Part shown: positions 46,201 through 57,116 of the stretch, in pieces | Position numbering within the stretch: position 1 is the first letter of the stretch | Layout of the letters: each line of letters begins with the position of its first letter | Source: Xiphophorus maculatus | Lineage: Eukaryota > Chordata > Actinopteri > Cyprinodontiformes > Poeciliidae | Length of the DNA: 64,000 nt | Assembly: GCF_002775205.1 (NCBI RefSeq) | Contig: NC_036456.1 | Location: forward strand, 24,255,968 to 24,319,967 | Direction of reading: 5' to 3' | Translations under genes and position numbers: made by a program | The notes under the pieces: generated by a model | Databases searched by the model: none | Seen by the model: the letters and a program-made list of their open reading frames with translations, nothing else | Told to the model about the DNA's origin: nothing

Positions 46201-46574
46201 CATGTGTGACTTGTGGAAAACATTTTGGTTACAAATGTGATTTAAATATTCACATGAGGATTCATACGGGTGAGAAGCCTTTTACATGTCCAACTTGTAG
46301 AAAAAAATACAGGCAAAGAGCCACTTTAAGTCGTCACATGACAATTCACACGGGTGAGAATCCATATACATGTGTGAGCTGTGGAAAACATTTTAGTTGC
46401 AAAAGTTATTTAGATATTCATATGAGGATTCATACGGGTGAGAAGCCTTTTTCATGTGTAATCTGTGGAAAACGTTTCTGTCAAAAATCTAATCTTTCTG
46501 CACACTTTCAGACTCACACAGGTGAGAAGTCTTTTTCTTGTGACTTGTGGAAAAACTTTCCGGTTTCAATCTAG
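43263..46574 (+). CDS. ZNF-8: C2H2 zinc-finger protein, 8 fingers, broken end
   Basis: Exons 43263-43431 and 45310-46574, phase 1, 477 residues. Consensus exon 1. The linker has three 33-base repeats ([11 protein letters not shown], one Glu shorter than the usual unit) and one IKQE repeat, then FKEE and LKQE: at least six psi-K-x-E motifs. Eight complete fingers follow, including KHFGYKC and KHFSCKS types. The ninth is cut: [13 protein letters not shown] then a stop, because GT is missing relative to TGTGTGACTTGTGG in ZNF-6. Finger remnants continue in other frames to about 46680. ZNF-9 carries the same two-base loss, so it predates their separation. AATAAA lies at 47092-47097. The intron holds a complete SINE. 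Confidence 0.9.
44442..44791 (-). mobile_element. tRNA-derived SINE, complete, in the ZNF-8 intron
   Basis: On the minus strand the head has pol III boxes: A box-like GTGGCGCAGTTGG and B box GGTTCGATTCC. A body (GCATGTTCTCCCTGTGCATG) and a tail (GGGACAAAGGGTGAACAG, ATGGATGG) follow. A perfect 13-base target duplication, CATAAAGCAATCC, lies at 44429-44441 and 44792-44804. The matching position in the ZNF-9 intron (near 50010-50022) is uninterrupted, so the SINE arrived after the ZNF-8/ZNF-9 duplication. Confidence 0.92.
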
Positions 46575-46680
46575 ATTACTCCGTCACCTGAGATCTCACA
46601 CAGGTGAGAGGCCTTCCTCTTGTGTGACATGTTTATAAAGTTTCACTCATCTGTTCATATGAGGGAGCATGACGGCATAA
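46575..46680 (+). pseudogene. Decayed finger tail of ZNF-8
   Basis: After the stop the sequence still encodes finger pieces in other frames ([18 protein letters not shown]), then a TAA and a vestige of the HMRE..DGI end. These are lost C-terminal fingers. Confidence 0.75.
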
Positions 46681-47574
46681 TTTGAACCTTTGAATTTTCT
46701 CAGTGACTTGCTGTTTGGAAGTGGAGTATTTATAGCTGGATGACATTTAGAAAATGTAGCAGCTTTGTTAAAACATCATTTCAAATAAGAAATCATTTTG
46801 TTCTGGTAGTTTTACCTTTCCATCTAAATGTTTCTTTTTAAGTGACATTGTTTCCCTATTAATTGTTTCTTATTTGAAAAATGAATTTGAATGCTTTAGG
46901 AGTTATTAAGAACATTGTATTTTGTATTACTTTGATGATTTTGGTTAGCAGATACATGTTAGCTCTTAGTGAATGCAATATATGTGCTGGTAGGTTACAA
47001 ATGAATTGCCCCTTGGGAAGAATATGTTTGTCTAAATTTGAATCTGAATATCATATTTATTTTTTATTTTCTGTTTGAGATTCAGGACAAAAATAAATAT
47101 TTCTGTTGATTTGATGGCAACGATGCAGACATGAGGTTTATTCAGTCATAGTTAAGTCTGAGAATTGTCTTTTTGTGTAAACGTGCATTATCTCTGTCCT
47201 TGTAAAAATGACTCTACATAGTAAAGTTTTGTTTAAGTAGTTTTATTTTCATTCAGTAGCAGATTTCAGACTGGGTTTTGTTGGTTCACAATTCTATTTG
47301 TCTATTTTGTTTTTCCTTGATGAACTAAACATTGTGTAATTTTGTATAAATTTATATATGAATATTTTTAATGTAGTGAGTTTATAATGTAAAGACAAAA
47401 TGCTCCTTCTCCCAAAAAGAAATATTTAAAAAAATATATATCTTTGAAGTTACCATGGTAACGGTTAACCTACTTGAAGTTTTGCCCTTTGTGACACAAT
47501 ATTTGGTGAAATAGCTCCTCAAACAGTGAGTATTGATCTAGTTAAGATGATGTAAGGTATTGAGAGACGCTTTT

Positions 47575-48003
47575 TTCATCTCGGCTCTGGTTGTTTTGTC
47601 AAACGTACCGCTGTTTCAAGCCACAATGATCTCCAGGTTCAAAGCTTTCAAACTCAGTATAGGACAAACACTTTGGTCCACTGGAGTCTGCAGGAATCAG
47701 GGGAAAGTCATCATCACTCCAACCTCTGGTGCAGTTTGCAGCTACAGGTAATATCACATGAACAGCAGATCTGAAATTAAAGGTGCATTCCCAAACTTCA
47801 TCAGTCCAAGGTCAACCAGACGGCATGAAGAGATGACAGCTGCTGAGATGCCTGCAAATATTGGCCACCATTCACCATTTCCATCTAATAAGTGTATTAT
47901 TTATTCCTCCAGTTTCCATGGTGATCATTAAATGCTTTCCTCTGGTTCAGATTTCACTCCAGTAAAAGTCCATTCACATCCAAAATGGCGTCTCACAACT
48001 TTA
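47575..48003 (-). repeat. Copy 3 (partial) of the Fc-receptor-like upstream region
   Basis: Almost the same as copy 1 over TCATCTCGGCTCTGG to CAAAATGGCGTCTCACAAC. It lacks the distal part ending in GCGCCCTCTGGTGG. Confidence 0.72.
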
Positions 48004-48004
48004 T

Positions 48005-48100
48005 ATGATTACGTCACAGTGCTGCCATCTTGTGACAGAAACATGTCCCTGCAGCTCAGCGGAGATAAATAAGCTGCAGGTTTTTGTTTCTGTTTCCATT
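48005..48100 (+). promoter_or_regulatory. Upstream module of ZNF-9
   Basis: TGATTACGTCAC and GCCATCTTG are kept, about 500 bases before the ATG. The module's own 5' flank is replaced by the Fc-receptor-like-derived segment. Confidence 0.5.
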
Positions 48101-48346
48101 TCAGTGATTTTAGTTCAAGATGTTTAGTCAGAAAATGTTTTGTTTCAGATTATTAAACAGGATGAAATGTTTCAATGACTGAATGAAGTCAGACAGTAAA
48201 GGTTGGTTGTAGTGTGTGAGAAATTCATCATAATTAACAGAAATAAAATGTTTGGAAGTATCAGTCTGTGAGTAATTCTTGTACTTGTCTTGTATTAAAT
48301 CAATTTTTCAACAATATTTTCATTTACAGAATATAACCGTATGTTA

Positions 48347-48502
48347 AGGCGGAACTTATAAATCGTTCACAGTTTCTTCAGTACAGCCACAGTGAAACAC
48401 GGGGAAGATAAAAACAGAGCACACGGGATAGCCTTAGCGTTTGTTCTGTTTTCTGAGGACGGGTTTGAGGTTTAGCTAAACATTTGAGTGTTTTCAGTGA
48501 AA
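48347..48502 (+). promoter_or_regulatory. Proximal promoter and leader of ZNF-9
   Basis: Starts ATGTTAAGGCGGAACTTATAAATCG. The AAAGAGGTGACTCAAA segment found before the other copies is deleted. TATA-like and initiator-like motifs are intact. Confidence 0.6.
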
Positions 48503-51500
48503 ATGTCTTCAGTTCCGCCTCAGAGAGAGTTTATCAACGAGCAGGTAACTCCTGCTGGAGAAACATTCACAGAGTGGAAAGAAATCAACGTTAAGATGGA
48601 GGAAGAGATGGAGGATCAGCGCAGACTGATGGATTTTACCCGGATACCGAGGATCATCTTACACCGGATAGGTACGAAACACCTTCATGTTTTACTGATT
48701 AGAGTTAAAAACATGTTAAAAATGTCCAGGGAGAAGATAGGAAAAGACCTGCACTTTTTTATGCCTTATTTTTTTTTTTTTTTGTTGCTTATATAAATTA
48801 TTGTAATTTTCTTCCTTAAAAAACAACAACATTTTTATTTAACTTTATATTTTGTCCATCTGATTATGTACTTTTTAAATATCAAATGATTGATAATTTG
48901 ATCAGTTGCTCTGTGTTTGAATAAACTTTTCATCAAATACCTTTTTTACTCTTATTTAAGTAAAAATATGTTGAAGTAGTGCTACTGTTACCTGAGTACA
49001 ATTTTTGTGTATTCGTTTCACCTTTGATAATAAATTAGTTTCTGATCTGTAGCTTCTTTAGCTGGTTAAAGTTTGTGTTGAAAATGATTAGTTTTATGTT
49101 TAATCTTATATTTATCGTTGTTTAGGTTTTTTCTATGTTATTTTCCTGTATATTTTATTTTCTCTGTATAAATATAGAACAAATTTAAGTGTTTACTGAT
49201 ACATTAATGTTAAATATGTTAAAACTCATTCAATTTTAACCATAGATATGCAGTTAAAAAACTATAGACTCAAAATGAATGATAGAGACAATGACGCCAA
49301 TGATTTCCAGGCTCTGGACAGAGAGAATAAACAGTCGAAAACAGATTGAAAGACTCCATCTTTCCCAAAAAAAGAAAAATAATCTCCCTGAACTGAGGGT
49401 GAAACTTACAGTTTCAGCTTCGAAGAATCTATAAATTTCTTTTGAACCTCATTCAAAAGAAATTACATGAGCATTCCCATCATTCCTCTCCAAACAATAG
49501 ACTCAAATGAACCAGGTGGGGGATGAACGAGTCGTTGATTTACATCTGACTGGGAATGCTCCAAAGATGATGGACCTCCATGAACTAAAAAGAAGAAAAA
49601 AAAAACAGCTTCCAACACCAAGTTGCTGATCTGTAAACCTCCAGAATCAATAAAAACTCCTGCATGGGAGTCGAATATGGAGGCATTTTGGTGAAAAGCT
49701 GTTTGTGCCCTGTAAACTGAGAAGTTGAAGTTTAGGAGTTTTGTAATTGTAGATTTTCTTTCACTTACCCATAAATACAAAACAGCAGTTACACACTTTT
49801 TCAAATTCTTAAGACACAAATTGTAGTCTTTGAATCAAACGTTTGAAAAAAATTACGGTTTTGTCCCAAATGATCCAAAGCAAATGGTGCAAAACATATT
49901 TGCATACTTAAACAACTTGTGAATATGTCTTTAAAAATCACTACATAGAAATGTTTAATCTGCTGTAGTACAAAAACTAGACTCATCAACCGGGACTAGA
50001 CAAATCTGAGATATCATAAAGCAATCCCCCAAAATAAAAATGTTTGTTCTTGTTAGTTAAAATAGATTTAAAATAAATAACACAAAATGCACATAAATGT
50101 GCATTAATATGCACATTAGTGTGCACATTATTAATATAATGTGCATTAATAATGTTATTGTTCATTATTATTTGGAATGCACAATAACTACTGATAGTTA
50201 CTCCAAATGCCGATAATAACCGATAACATACTTGGAAATAATAATGGCGAGTGTAACATTAATATTTAAAAATGATGTAATCCAAGAGGCAGAAGTATAA
50301 AGTCACGTCCAAATTTCAAATACTAAAATAAAAACTAAATAAAGAATATTACTATTTTATGTGATGTATATTCTGTATCTACGTAGAGGAAGGAGATTTC
50401 TGGATTGATGAGACACTGGTTCAGCTATCATGATCTTGTTTTCTCAGCCAGACGTATGTAATATCAAATTTTGATTCATCTAGCTGAGTTAATTTTTCAT
50501 ACTTATTAGTTTTAAAATAATCCAAGAAAATCATGTTTAGATGAAGTTTTTGATCTTTGACTGACATTTCAAAGCTTTTTTTTTTTGTCCAGATCTGTGG
50601 AAAGAGGAGGAGGTTCTCAATGAGCCCAGCAACCAAGAGGAAAACTCCACTTTAGATCAAGAGGAAAAAGAACCTCTGCAGATAAAACAGGAGCAAGAAG
50701 AACCAGAACCTGTGCAGATAAAAAAGGAGCAAGAACCAGAACCTCTGCAGATAAAACTGGAACAAGAGGAACCAGAACCTGTGAAGATAAAACACGAACA
50801 AGAACCAGAACCTCTGCAGATAAAACAGGAGCAAGAAGAACCAGAACATCAACAGCTCAAAGAGGAAAAGAAGCAACTCTGCATCAGTCAGGATGAAGAG
50901 CATCTTGTGCTGAAACAGGAAACTTATCACATTTTGGTGATTCCTTCTAATGTGCAAATAATCCACAATGAAACAGAACCACAGAGGAACCAACTCATCT
51001 CTCATGGCTCTGCTGAGGATGAGAACCAGGATCAGGAAGGAAGCAGTTCTGAAGACCCAGGAAAAAAGAGAGATGAAGAACAGAAACAAAAAGAGAGATG
51101 TCAGAAAACCAAACAGCCGAAAAGTAAAACTTGCAGTTCAAAACAAAATACACCCAAGAAACCTCGCACTGACCCAAAATTATATTCTTGTAAAATTTGC
51201 GATAAAACCTTTTCTCAAAAAAATTCTGTGGCTCGACACATGAAAAATCACATGGAGCGTTATTCATGTGCGACTTGTGGAAAACATTTTGCTTACAAAT
51301 CTGATTTAAATATTCACATGAGGATTCACACAGGTGAGAAGCCTTTTTCATGTCCAAGTTGTGGAATAAAATACAAGCAAAGAGCCACTTTAATTCGTCA
51401 TATGAGAATTCACACAGGTGTGAAGCCTTATACATGTGTGAGCTGTGGAAAACATTTTAGTTGCCAAAGTTATTTAACCTGTCATATGAAGAGTCATACG

Positions 51501-51584
51501 GGTGAGAAGCCTTTTTCATGTGTAGTCTGTGGGAAAGGTTTCTCTCGAAAATCTAATCTTTCTGTACACTTTAAAATTCACTAG
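48503..51584 (+). CDS. ZNF-9: C2H2 zinc-finger protein, 5 fingers, truncated
   Basis: Exons 48503-48671 and 50593-51584, phase 1, 386 residues. Consensus exon 1. The linker has five repeats of mixed 33 and 36 bases carrying IKQE, IKKE, IKLE, IKHE and IKQE, then LKEE and LKQE: the richest psi-K-x-E array together with ZNF-1. Finger 1 is followed by [11 protein letters not shown] in place of a TGEKP linker. Compared with ZNF-8, fingers 2-4 and part of a linker have been deleted in frame. The fifth finger ends FKIH then TAG, where ATTCACACAGG became ATTCACTAGG. Finger remnants continue to 51840. AATAAA lies at 52245-52250. Its intron is the closest relative of the ZNF-8 intron. Confidence 0.88.
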
Positions 51585-51840
51585 GTGAGAAGTCTTTCTC
51601 ATGTGTAATCTGTGGAAAACGTTTCTGTCAAAAATCTAATCTTTCTGCACACTTTCAGACTCACACAGGTGAGAAGTCTTTTTCTTGTGACTTGTGGAAA
51701 AACGTTCCGGTTTGAATTTAGATTAGTCCGTCACCTGAGATCTCACACAGGTGAGAGGTCTTCCTCTTGTGTGACATGTTTATAAAGTTTCACTCATCTG
51801 TTCATATGAGGGAGCACAGAGCACATGACGGCATAATTTG
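51585..51840 (+). pseudogene. Decayed finger tail of ZNF-9
   Basis: Directly after the stop, [19 protein letters not shown] and further pieces match the last fingers of ZNF-8, including the same two-base loss (TCTTGTGACTTGTGG) and the same TTTATAAAG near the end. Confidence 0.8.
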
Positions 51841-52499
51841 AACCTTTGAATTTTCTCAGTGACTTGCTGTTTTGAAGTGGAGTATTTATAGCTGGATGAC
51901 ATTTAGAAAATGTAGCAGCTTTGTTAAAACATCATTTCAAATAAGAAATCATTTTGTTCTGGTAGTTTTACCTTTCCATCTAAATGTTTCTTTTTACGTA
52001 ACATTGTTTCCATATTAATTGTTTCTTAATTGAAAAATGAATTTGAATGCTTTTAGAGTTATTGTATGTTTGTTGTACTTATAGTTTTACTTCGATGATT
52101 TTGGTTAGTGGATTCATGTTGGCTGTTACTGAATGCAATATATTTGCTGGTAGGTTACAAATGAAATACTTTGGTCTAAATTTGAATCTGAATGCAATTT
52201 TTTAAAATTATTATTTTCTGCTTGAGTTCGAGATTCAGGACAAAAATAAATATTTCTGTTCATTTGATGGGAATGATGCAGAGATAAAGTTTATTAAGTC
52301 ATAATTAAATCTGAGAAGTTTTTTTTTTTTTTTTTGCCTGTAAATATTTATCGACTTTATTCTGTGTTGCGGGGTGATTGGATGGCGGTCTTTCTGAAAC
52401 CACACAGTAAAAGTGTGTAAAAGTGCAGCACACTGCGACCTCGCAGGTCCATGTACAGAGTTAACAACGTCTGGGCTTTAAATTATCCCGTCGCTTAAA
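51841..52499. other. ZNF-9 3' UTR and spacer
   Basis: The common family 3' UTR to about 52315, then a run of about 17 T and unrecognised sequence up to the transposon fragment. Confidence 0.5.
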
Positions 52500-52740
52500 C
52501 AGTAAAACCAGGAGGAGAAAAATGTGATCTGCAAAGTGTGTGGAAGAGAGGAAATACTAGCATTATGTTTTACCACCTTAAAATGAAGCATGTACTTGAA
52601 TGTAACCAGTTACAGAAGCATCTCAAAGAAACAAGTGTCAGATTTCTAAGAAAGCTCTCAGATCACAGCTGGGAGAAACAGGAAGTCTTTATTAGATCCT
52701 CTAACCCACCAGAAGCCTCCACCAGCCTTCTTATCCAGGT
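52500..52740 (+). mobile_element. BED-finger fragment of a hAT-type transposase
   Basis: EKNVICKVCGRE in one frame and GNTSIMFYHLKMKHVLE in the next give the CxxC..HxxxxH signature of a BED zinc finger, as in hAT transposases and ZBED genes. One frameshift separates the two halves and no downstream domain follows. Confidence 0.65.
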
Positions 52741-52744
52741 CTTT

Positions 52745-55700
52745 TCATAAAGAGCCTCTGGGGTTTTCAGTCTCGAGTCTGGACTGATGGTCCTGAGTCC
52801 TGAGCCGTCCTTCCGTCTGTCTGTCTCTGACGTACCGAACCCGTCCTAGAACTGGTTCGTTCTGAGGCTCTGGAAGAACATCATCATCAAGACAGAAAAA
52901 AAAAATCACTGGACTTCTCAACAGTATATTTTCTCCAGCAATTATGCTTGAAAATGATCTATCTGTCTGTCGCTCTGTCACCAAATGCTCTCTTATTTGC
53001 TAAAGTAGGAATTTTATGTTATTTTTTAAAATTTTTGTGTTTGTAAAATTAACTAAGCAAAGAAAAAATAAATTTGTCTTGTTTTATTTCTTTTTATGAC
53101 TTTACTGCTGCTTGTAGTTTCTTCCTGTTACCATGGTGATGGTCGCTGGTATTTTTAACCTGGCCAAGTTTTTTCTGCATTAAAAACAGTCGACAAAACC
53201 ACGTAAACGCGTCGGCGCAGTTTGTTACTAGACAGAAGAGAAAATTACTTCATACTGAATAATTTTCAACCCCTCAGCTGCAACTGTTCTGGTTTATGAT
53301 GCATTCAGGTTCTGTTTTTTTTAAATTGTTGTTCAACATCAGTAATTTTCCAAAAAGCAGATAAATTTACACCATTTAACTCATATCAACACAGAGTGAT
53401 AGAGGAACTTTTTAACTGATTCACCTGTGATTCGGTGAGTTTTTCCTTCCTGTGTGACGCTGACGGTGTAGGACACAACGCTGTCCACTGACCCTGCAGA
53501 AATAAGAAATAAGGTACGAGAAAAAATTAAAAAGTTTATTCACTCCCTCATAGATTTCTTCTGTTTTTGCTTTATTGCACTGAAATGCTTCAGATCAAAC
53601 TCGTATTGAATCAGACAAAAATTTCCTGAATAAGAACATCAACTCACAAAATGTTAGTGAAGTTTTATTTTTTATGTTCAACATATTCAACTCTTTATTT
53701 TAAGGTAAAAGTTCATCTTGAGTATCAAGCAGCCAACAGGAGGATTGTTATTCCTCAACTGGGAAGTTTAGAGATGATCTTCAGAAACCAAATTGAAATT
53801 TAATTTCATTCAAACAGATAAAAACAAGAAAAGTTGCTGAGCCAAATCTAATTTAAGTCATTAAATTAGCAAAAAAAAGTCATTGCAGTTCATATTTTAT
53901 GTTTAAGATATTAAACTCTTAATCTAATCAACTGAAGATGGATATGAAACTGATGACTAAAAAACTTTTCATTATAATTAAGAGCAAATATTGCAGATTT
54001 AAGTTTGTAGCTCTGAAATGCAGCAGTTTATAATTAATTATATTGATGTTTTCAGCAGAGTTCTTTATGCAGAATATAACACCTTGTTACCAGTTATGTT
54101 TTAAAAATGAGTTTTTCTATATATCTCAGGAAAAAAAAGCCAACCTTCAAAAGGAAACAATCAGCTGTAGGAAACCATCTTTTAATAACTTTAATATTAA
54201 TTAGAGGTTATGGAGCTTTTTACTCTCGTTTCATGAACGGTCCTCCATGTTCAAGCAGAAACACTCAAACGAAAAGCAACAGGATGTGAAATTCTTGTTT
54301 ATTAGAAAAGACACTGACCTTTGTGGTTTCTCCCGACGCAGAGCAGCAACATCATGATCAGCAGAAAACAGCCGACCGCAGCAGGAAGCAGAATGTGTGC
54401 GAAAGCAGCAGTAAACGTCTGAGGTCTGCGTCCTTCAAGAGGAAAGCAGAGCAGGTTAGCTGGCCTACATACATATGGGCAGAGTTGGGCAGTAAATAGT
54501 TACATTTAGTCAGTTACATTTTCTTGAATAACTTTGTTTTTGAAAAAAACTTACTTTTAGGAGTATTTTTACTGTGGCAGCTCTATGTAAACTGGTGGCA
54601 GGTTGTAACCTCAATAAAAACCATAAATGCTCTGAACTTTAGAAATGATCGCAACTCCTTCTTAAGGAAGATGTTCAAATTTATACAGAATGAAATGGAT
54701 TTTTATGGTTACGGCTCATTCAACTGGGGATTAATAACCAGGTAATTCAGTTTCTCTTCAGTTCATTTAAACGTAGAGAGAGGACTTTAAAATTAAAGTC
54801 ACCTGAAGAGTCGTCAAAACAACTCAAATATAGGAATCAATTTGTTCCGTATTTATTTCAGATGACTTGGATTCACATCATTCTAAACCAATAAAGCTAC
54901 AAATGTAAGTAAGAAATATCATAAAACAAGGTAATGTTGGATTAATTCTTTTCAAAATGAACGGGCAGCTCTACAATAATATAAAAGTATAATAATCTAT
55001 ATTTTTGTCTCTTGTCTTTGCATAAATATAATAAATAAAACATGAAGTTTAGCTTAAAGCCACAATCAGACATAAGTAATGCCTGTTACTGGTTTTTTGT
55101 TTGTTTTTCATGATGTAAAGCACTTTGAAATGTCACGTTAATGAAGTATGCTATGTTGATTTATTGATTTATTGATAGATTGATAAGAGAGACTTCATGT
55201 TGAGACTTCCTCACCTCTTACTGCCAGCCAGGTTTCGGCTGATTCTCCGACTCCAGAGGCGTTACATTTGTAAAATCCTTCATCAGATTTAGAAACGCTC
55301 CGGACAGTGAACCGTCCCGTAGAGCTGCTCCCGACCAGAACCCCGTTTCCATAGAAACGAGTTAGACCGGAGGATAACGGTGGCTTGAATCTGCAGTGAA
55401 GAGTCAGATTTTCTCCTTCACTAACTGGATGTTCAGGTCCTTCCAGGATCAAAGGTTCATCTGAGAAACAAAAATGTTGAATATTTAACAACGAGATTCA
55501 AGTGAAGAAAACTTTTATGAACATTTTTACTCATTTTACACACGAGCCTGTGATGTTTGAGCAGAATATCAGATTTAATCTCATAAACAGCAGAGAACAC
55601 GACTTGGTTGTAAACTTTCCTTTGATTCTCTCCTGAAACTATTCAGGATCAAAACCGTCCTCCTTAACGTCAATCACAATCAATAAATCAATCAATAAAT

Positions 55701-57116
55701 CAGTCAATAAATCCTTTTTTTTAAATTAAATACTTGCAAATAATAGCTGATTTATATTTTCCCTTTACATGAAACATGAGGAAGAACATCTTCATAATTA
55801 ATCTTTGTATTATAAATGTGATATTCTCTAGTATGACAGAGTATCAGGGCTAAGAAAAGAAATACAATAAAATTACCAGAATAAAGTTGCAGTTTATTCT
55901 GATAGTATTATAACTTTATTCTGACAATTTTATTTTTTTGTTTTTTATTCTTAGTATGGCCCTAAAACTCCATCATACTGTAGACCTGCGTTGCCTTCAT
56001 GCAAACATTTTTAGATATTTGTTGCATTCAGTGTTGCTCTGATTCATGAGCAGAAACAGAAACAAGCTGAGAAGATCAAACTCCGATTTTAATATTTCTG
56101 TAATCTACAGAGAAGTTTGAGAAACTAAACCTCAAATGTTTGACTTCACCAAGTTTTTATCTACATCCTGTTTGGTGTTTCTAAGACTTTTCTCTCTGCC
56201 AGACCACAAACAGGTCGTCTCTCGTCACACTGAGTCAGTCTGAGTGTTAGAGTTTTATCCCACCTGTTACACTGATGTTAACGGCGTCGCTGCGTTCTCC
56301 TGCTGCAGATTCACACCAGTAAACTCCTGAGTCGTGTTCATACAGCTCAGAAAAGAAGCATTCAGTTTTATCAATGTGAGTTGAATACTGGAGACAGAGT
56401 TCAGTTGTTTGTTTTGGTGTAATTCTTCTGACTCTAAACTCAGACGAGTTTCCCTCACAGCTCAGAGTCAAAGATTCATACTGGAAGAACTGGGATCTGC
56501 TGGGAAAGAGTCTCAGACAAACTGCAAAGAGGAGAAAATGTTCTTTAGAATCTGTTTATGATTGATTTACATCAGAAAAAAACATTAATCCTATTTAAGT
56601 TATTGATCAAACGCTTTAGCTGAGGTTATTTAAAACAGAATCACGTTTATTTGTATTTTCTCAGCAGTTTTGCTGTTGAACAACTAAAGAAGATGAGTTG
56701 ATGCAGCTGAGAGTTGGTTACTGTTGCTCATCATAAATAATCGATCCGACCTGATAAATCGATAGCGATCAATGCTAACACCAAAGCAGGAAATGATCTG
56801 ATCTGGAGGAGCAGTAAAACGTTTCCCCACAATAAAGTAATTATTGAGCAGAACATGGTTTTCATGAAAAACATTCTTGTTTTGGTTGTATTTTAGTTAC
56901 GGTTAGGTTAGACCTTGACTTGAGAGAAATGTTTTACTAAAGTTTATTCTGGATTAAAAGGAAAAATAAATAAATCTAAACCTGAAAAGTGAGTAAGAAT
57001 CAATAAAACACAAGATGGTTCAGAAATAAACCATCTTGTTACTTTAAAAAGTCTTTAAAGTAAATTATAGCTGATTTTTACTCACCAACGGCGGCACAGA
57101 GAGCTGTTACCTCCAT
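52745..57116 (-). CDS. Fc-receptor-like leukocyte receptor, two Ig domains
   Basis: Six minus-strand exons, all phase 1: 57116-57086 (MEVTALCAAV, start of a signal peptide), 56521-56264 (Ig domain 1), 55460-55215 (Ig domain 2), 54432-54319 (transmembrane), 53493-53425 and 52908-52745 (cytoplasmic); about 293 residues. Domain 1 has LTLSCEG and GVYWCES plus an extra cysteine pair (ELCLQ, KTECF). Domain 2 has LTLHCRF and GFYKCNASG. The membrane helix is ILLPAAVGCFLLIMMLLLCV. The cytoplasmic tail has Tyr in SYTVSV and VRYVRD but no full ITIM or ITAM. The last exon has no AG directly before DDDVLPEPQ (CTTG instead), so I use an in-frame AG 21 bases upstream. Likely a leukocyte surface receptor of the fish Fc-receptor-like group; ligand unknown. 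Transcription runs toward the zinc-finger cluster, tail to tail with ZNF-9. Confidence 0.78.
54483..54600. mobile_element. Fragment of a fish DNA-transposon end
   Basis: GCAGAGTTGGGCAGTAAATAG, then AGTTACATTTTCTTGAATAA and TTACTTTTAGGAGTA follow the pattern of a very common non-autonomous DNA element in fish. It lies in the intron between Ig domain 2 and the transmembrane exon. The other end is not clear. Confidence 0.4.

Larger units (their letters stand above)
46681..48346. other. ZNF-8 3' UTR and unit flank
   Basis: Near-copy of 35912-37250. No gene. At about 48003 the Fc-receptor-like-derived segment is joined directly to the CRE-like module at TATGAT, which indicates a deletion of roughly 500 bases relative to the ZNF-6/ZNF-7 spacer. 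Confidence 0.6.
43105..50592. repeat. Tandem duplication of the ZNF-8/ZNF-9 units
   Basis: 43105-45309 and 48347-50592 (promoter, exon 1, intron) align almost base for base, interrupted by the SINE in the first copy. A segment of about 320 bases (49555-49885) is present only in the second; its loss in the first copy has ends at a short GGGAA/AACATATTTG overlap. The 3' flank of ZNF-8 in turn matches that of ZNF-6 (46680-48003 with 35912-37250). The cluster is therefore a patchwork of unequal exchanges. Confidence 0.85.

Noticed and set aside
53425-53493. SYTVSV and VRYVRD in the receptor tail as ITIMs
   Set aside because: Neither has the hydrophobic residue at +3 from Tyr that an ITIM needs.
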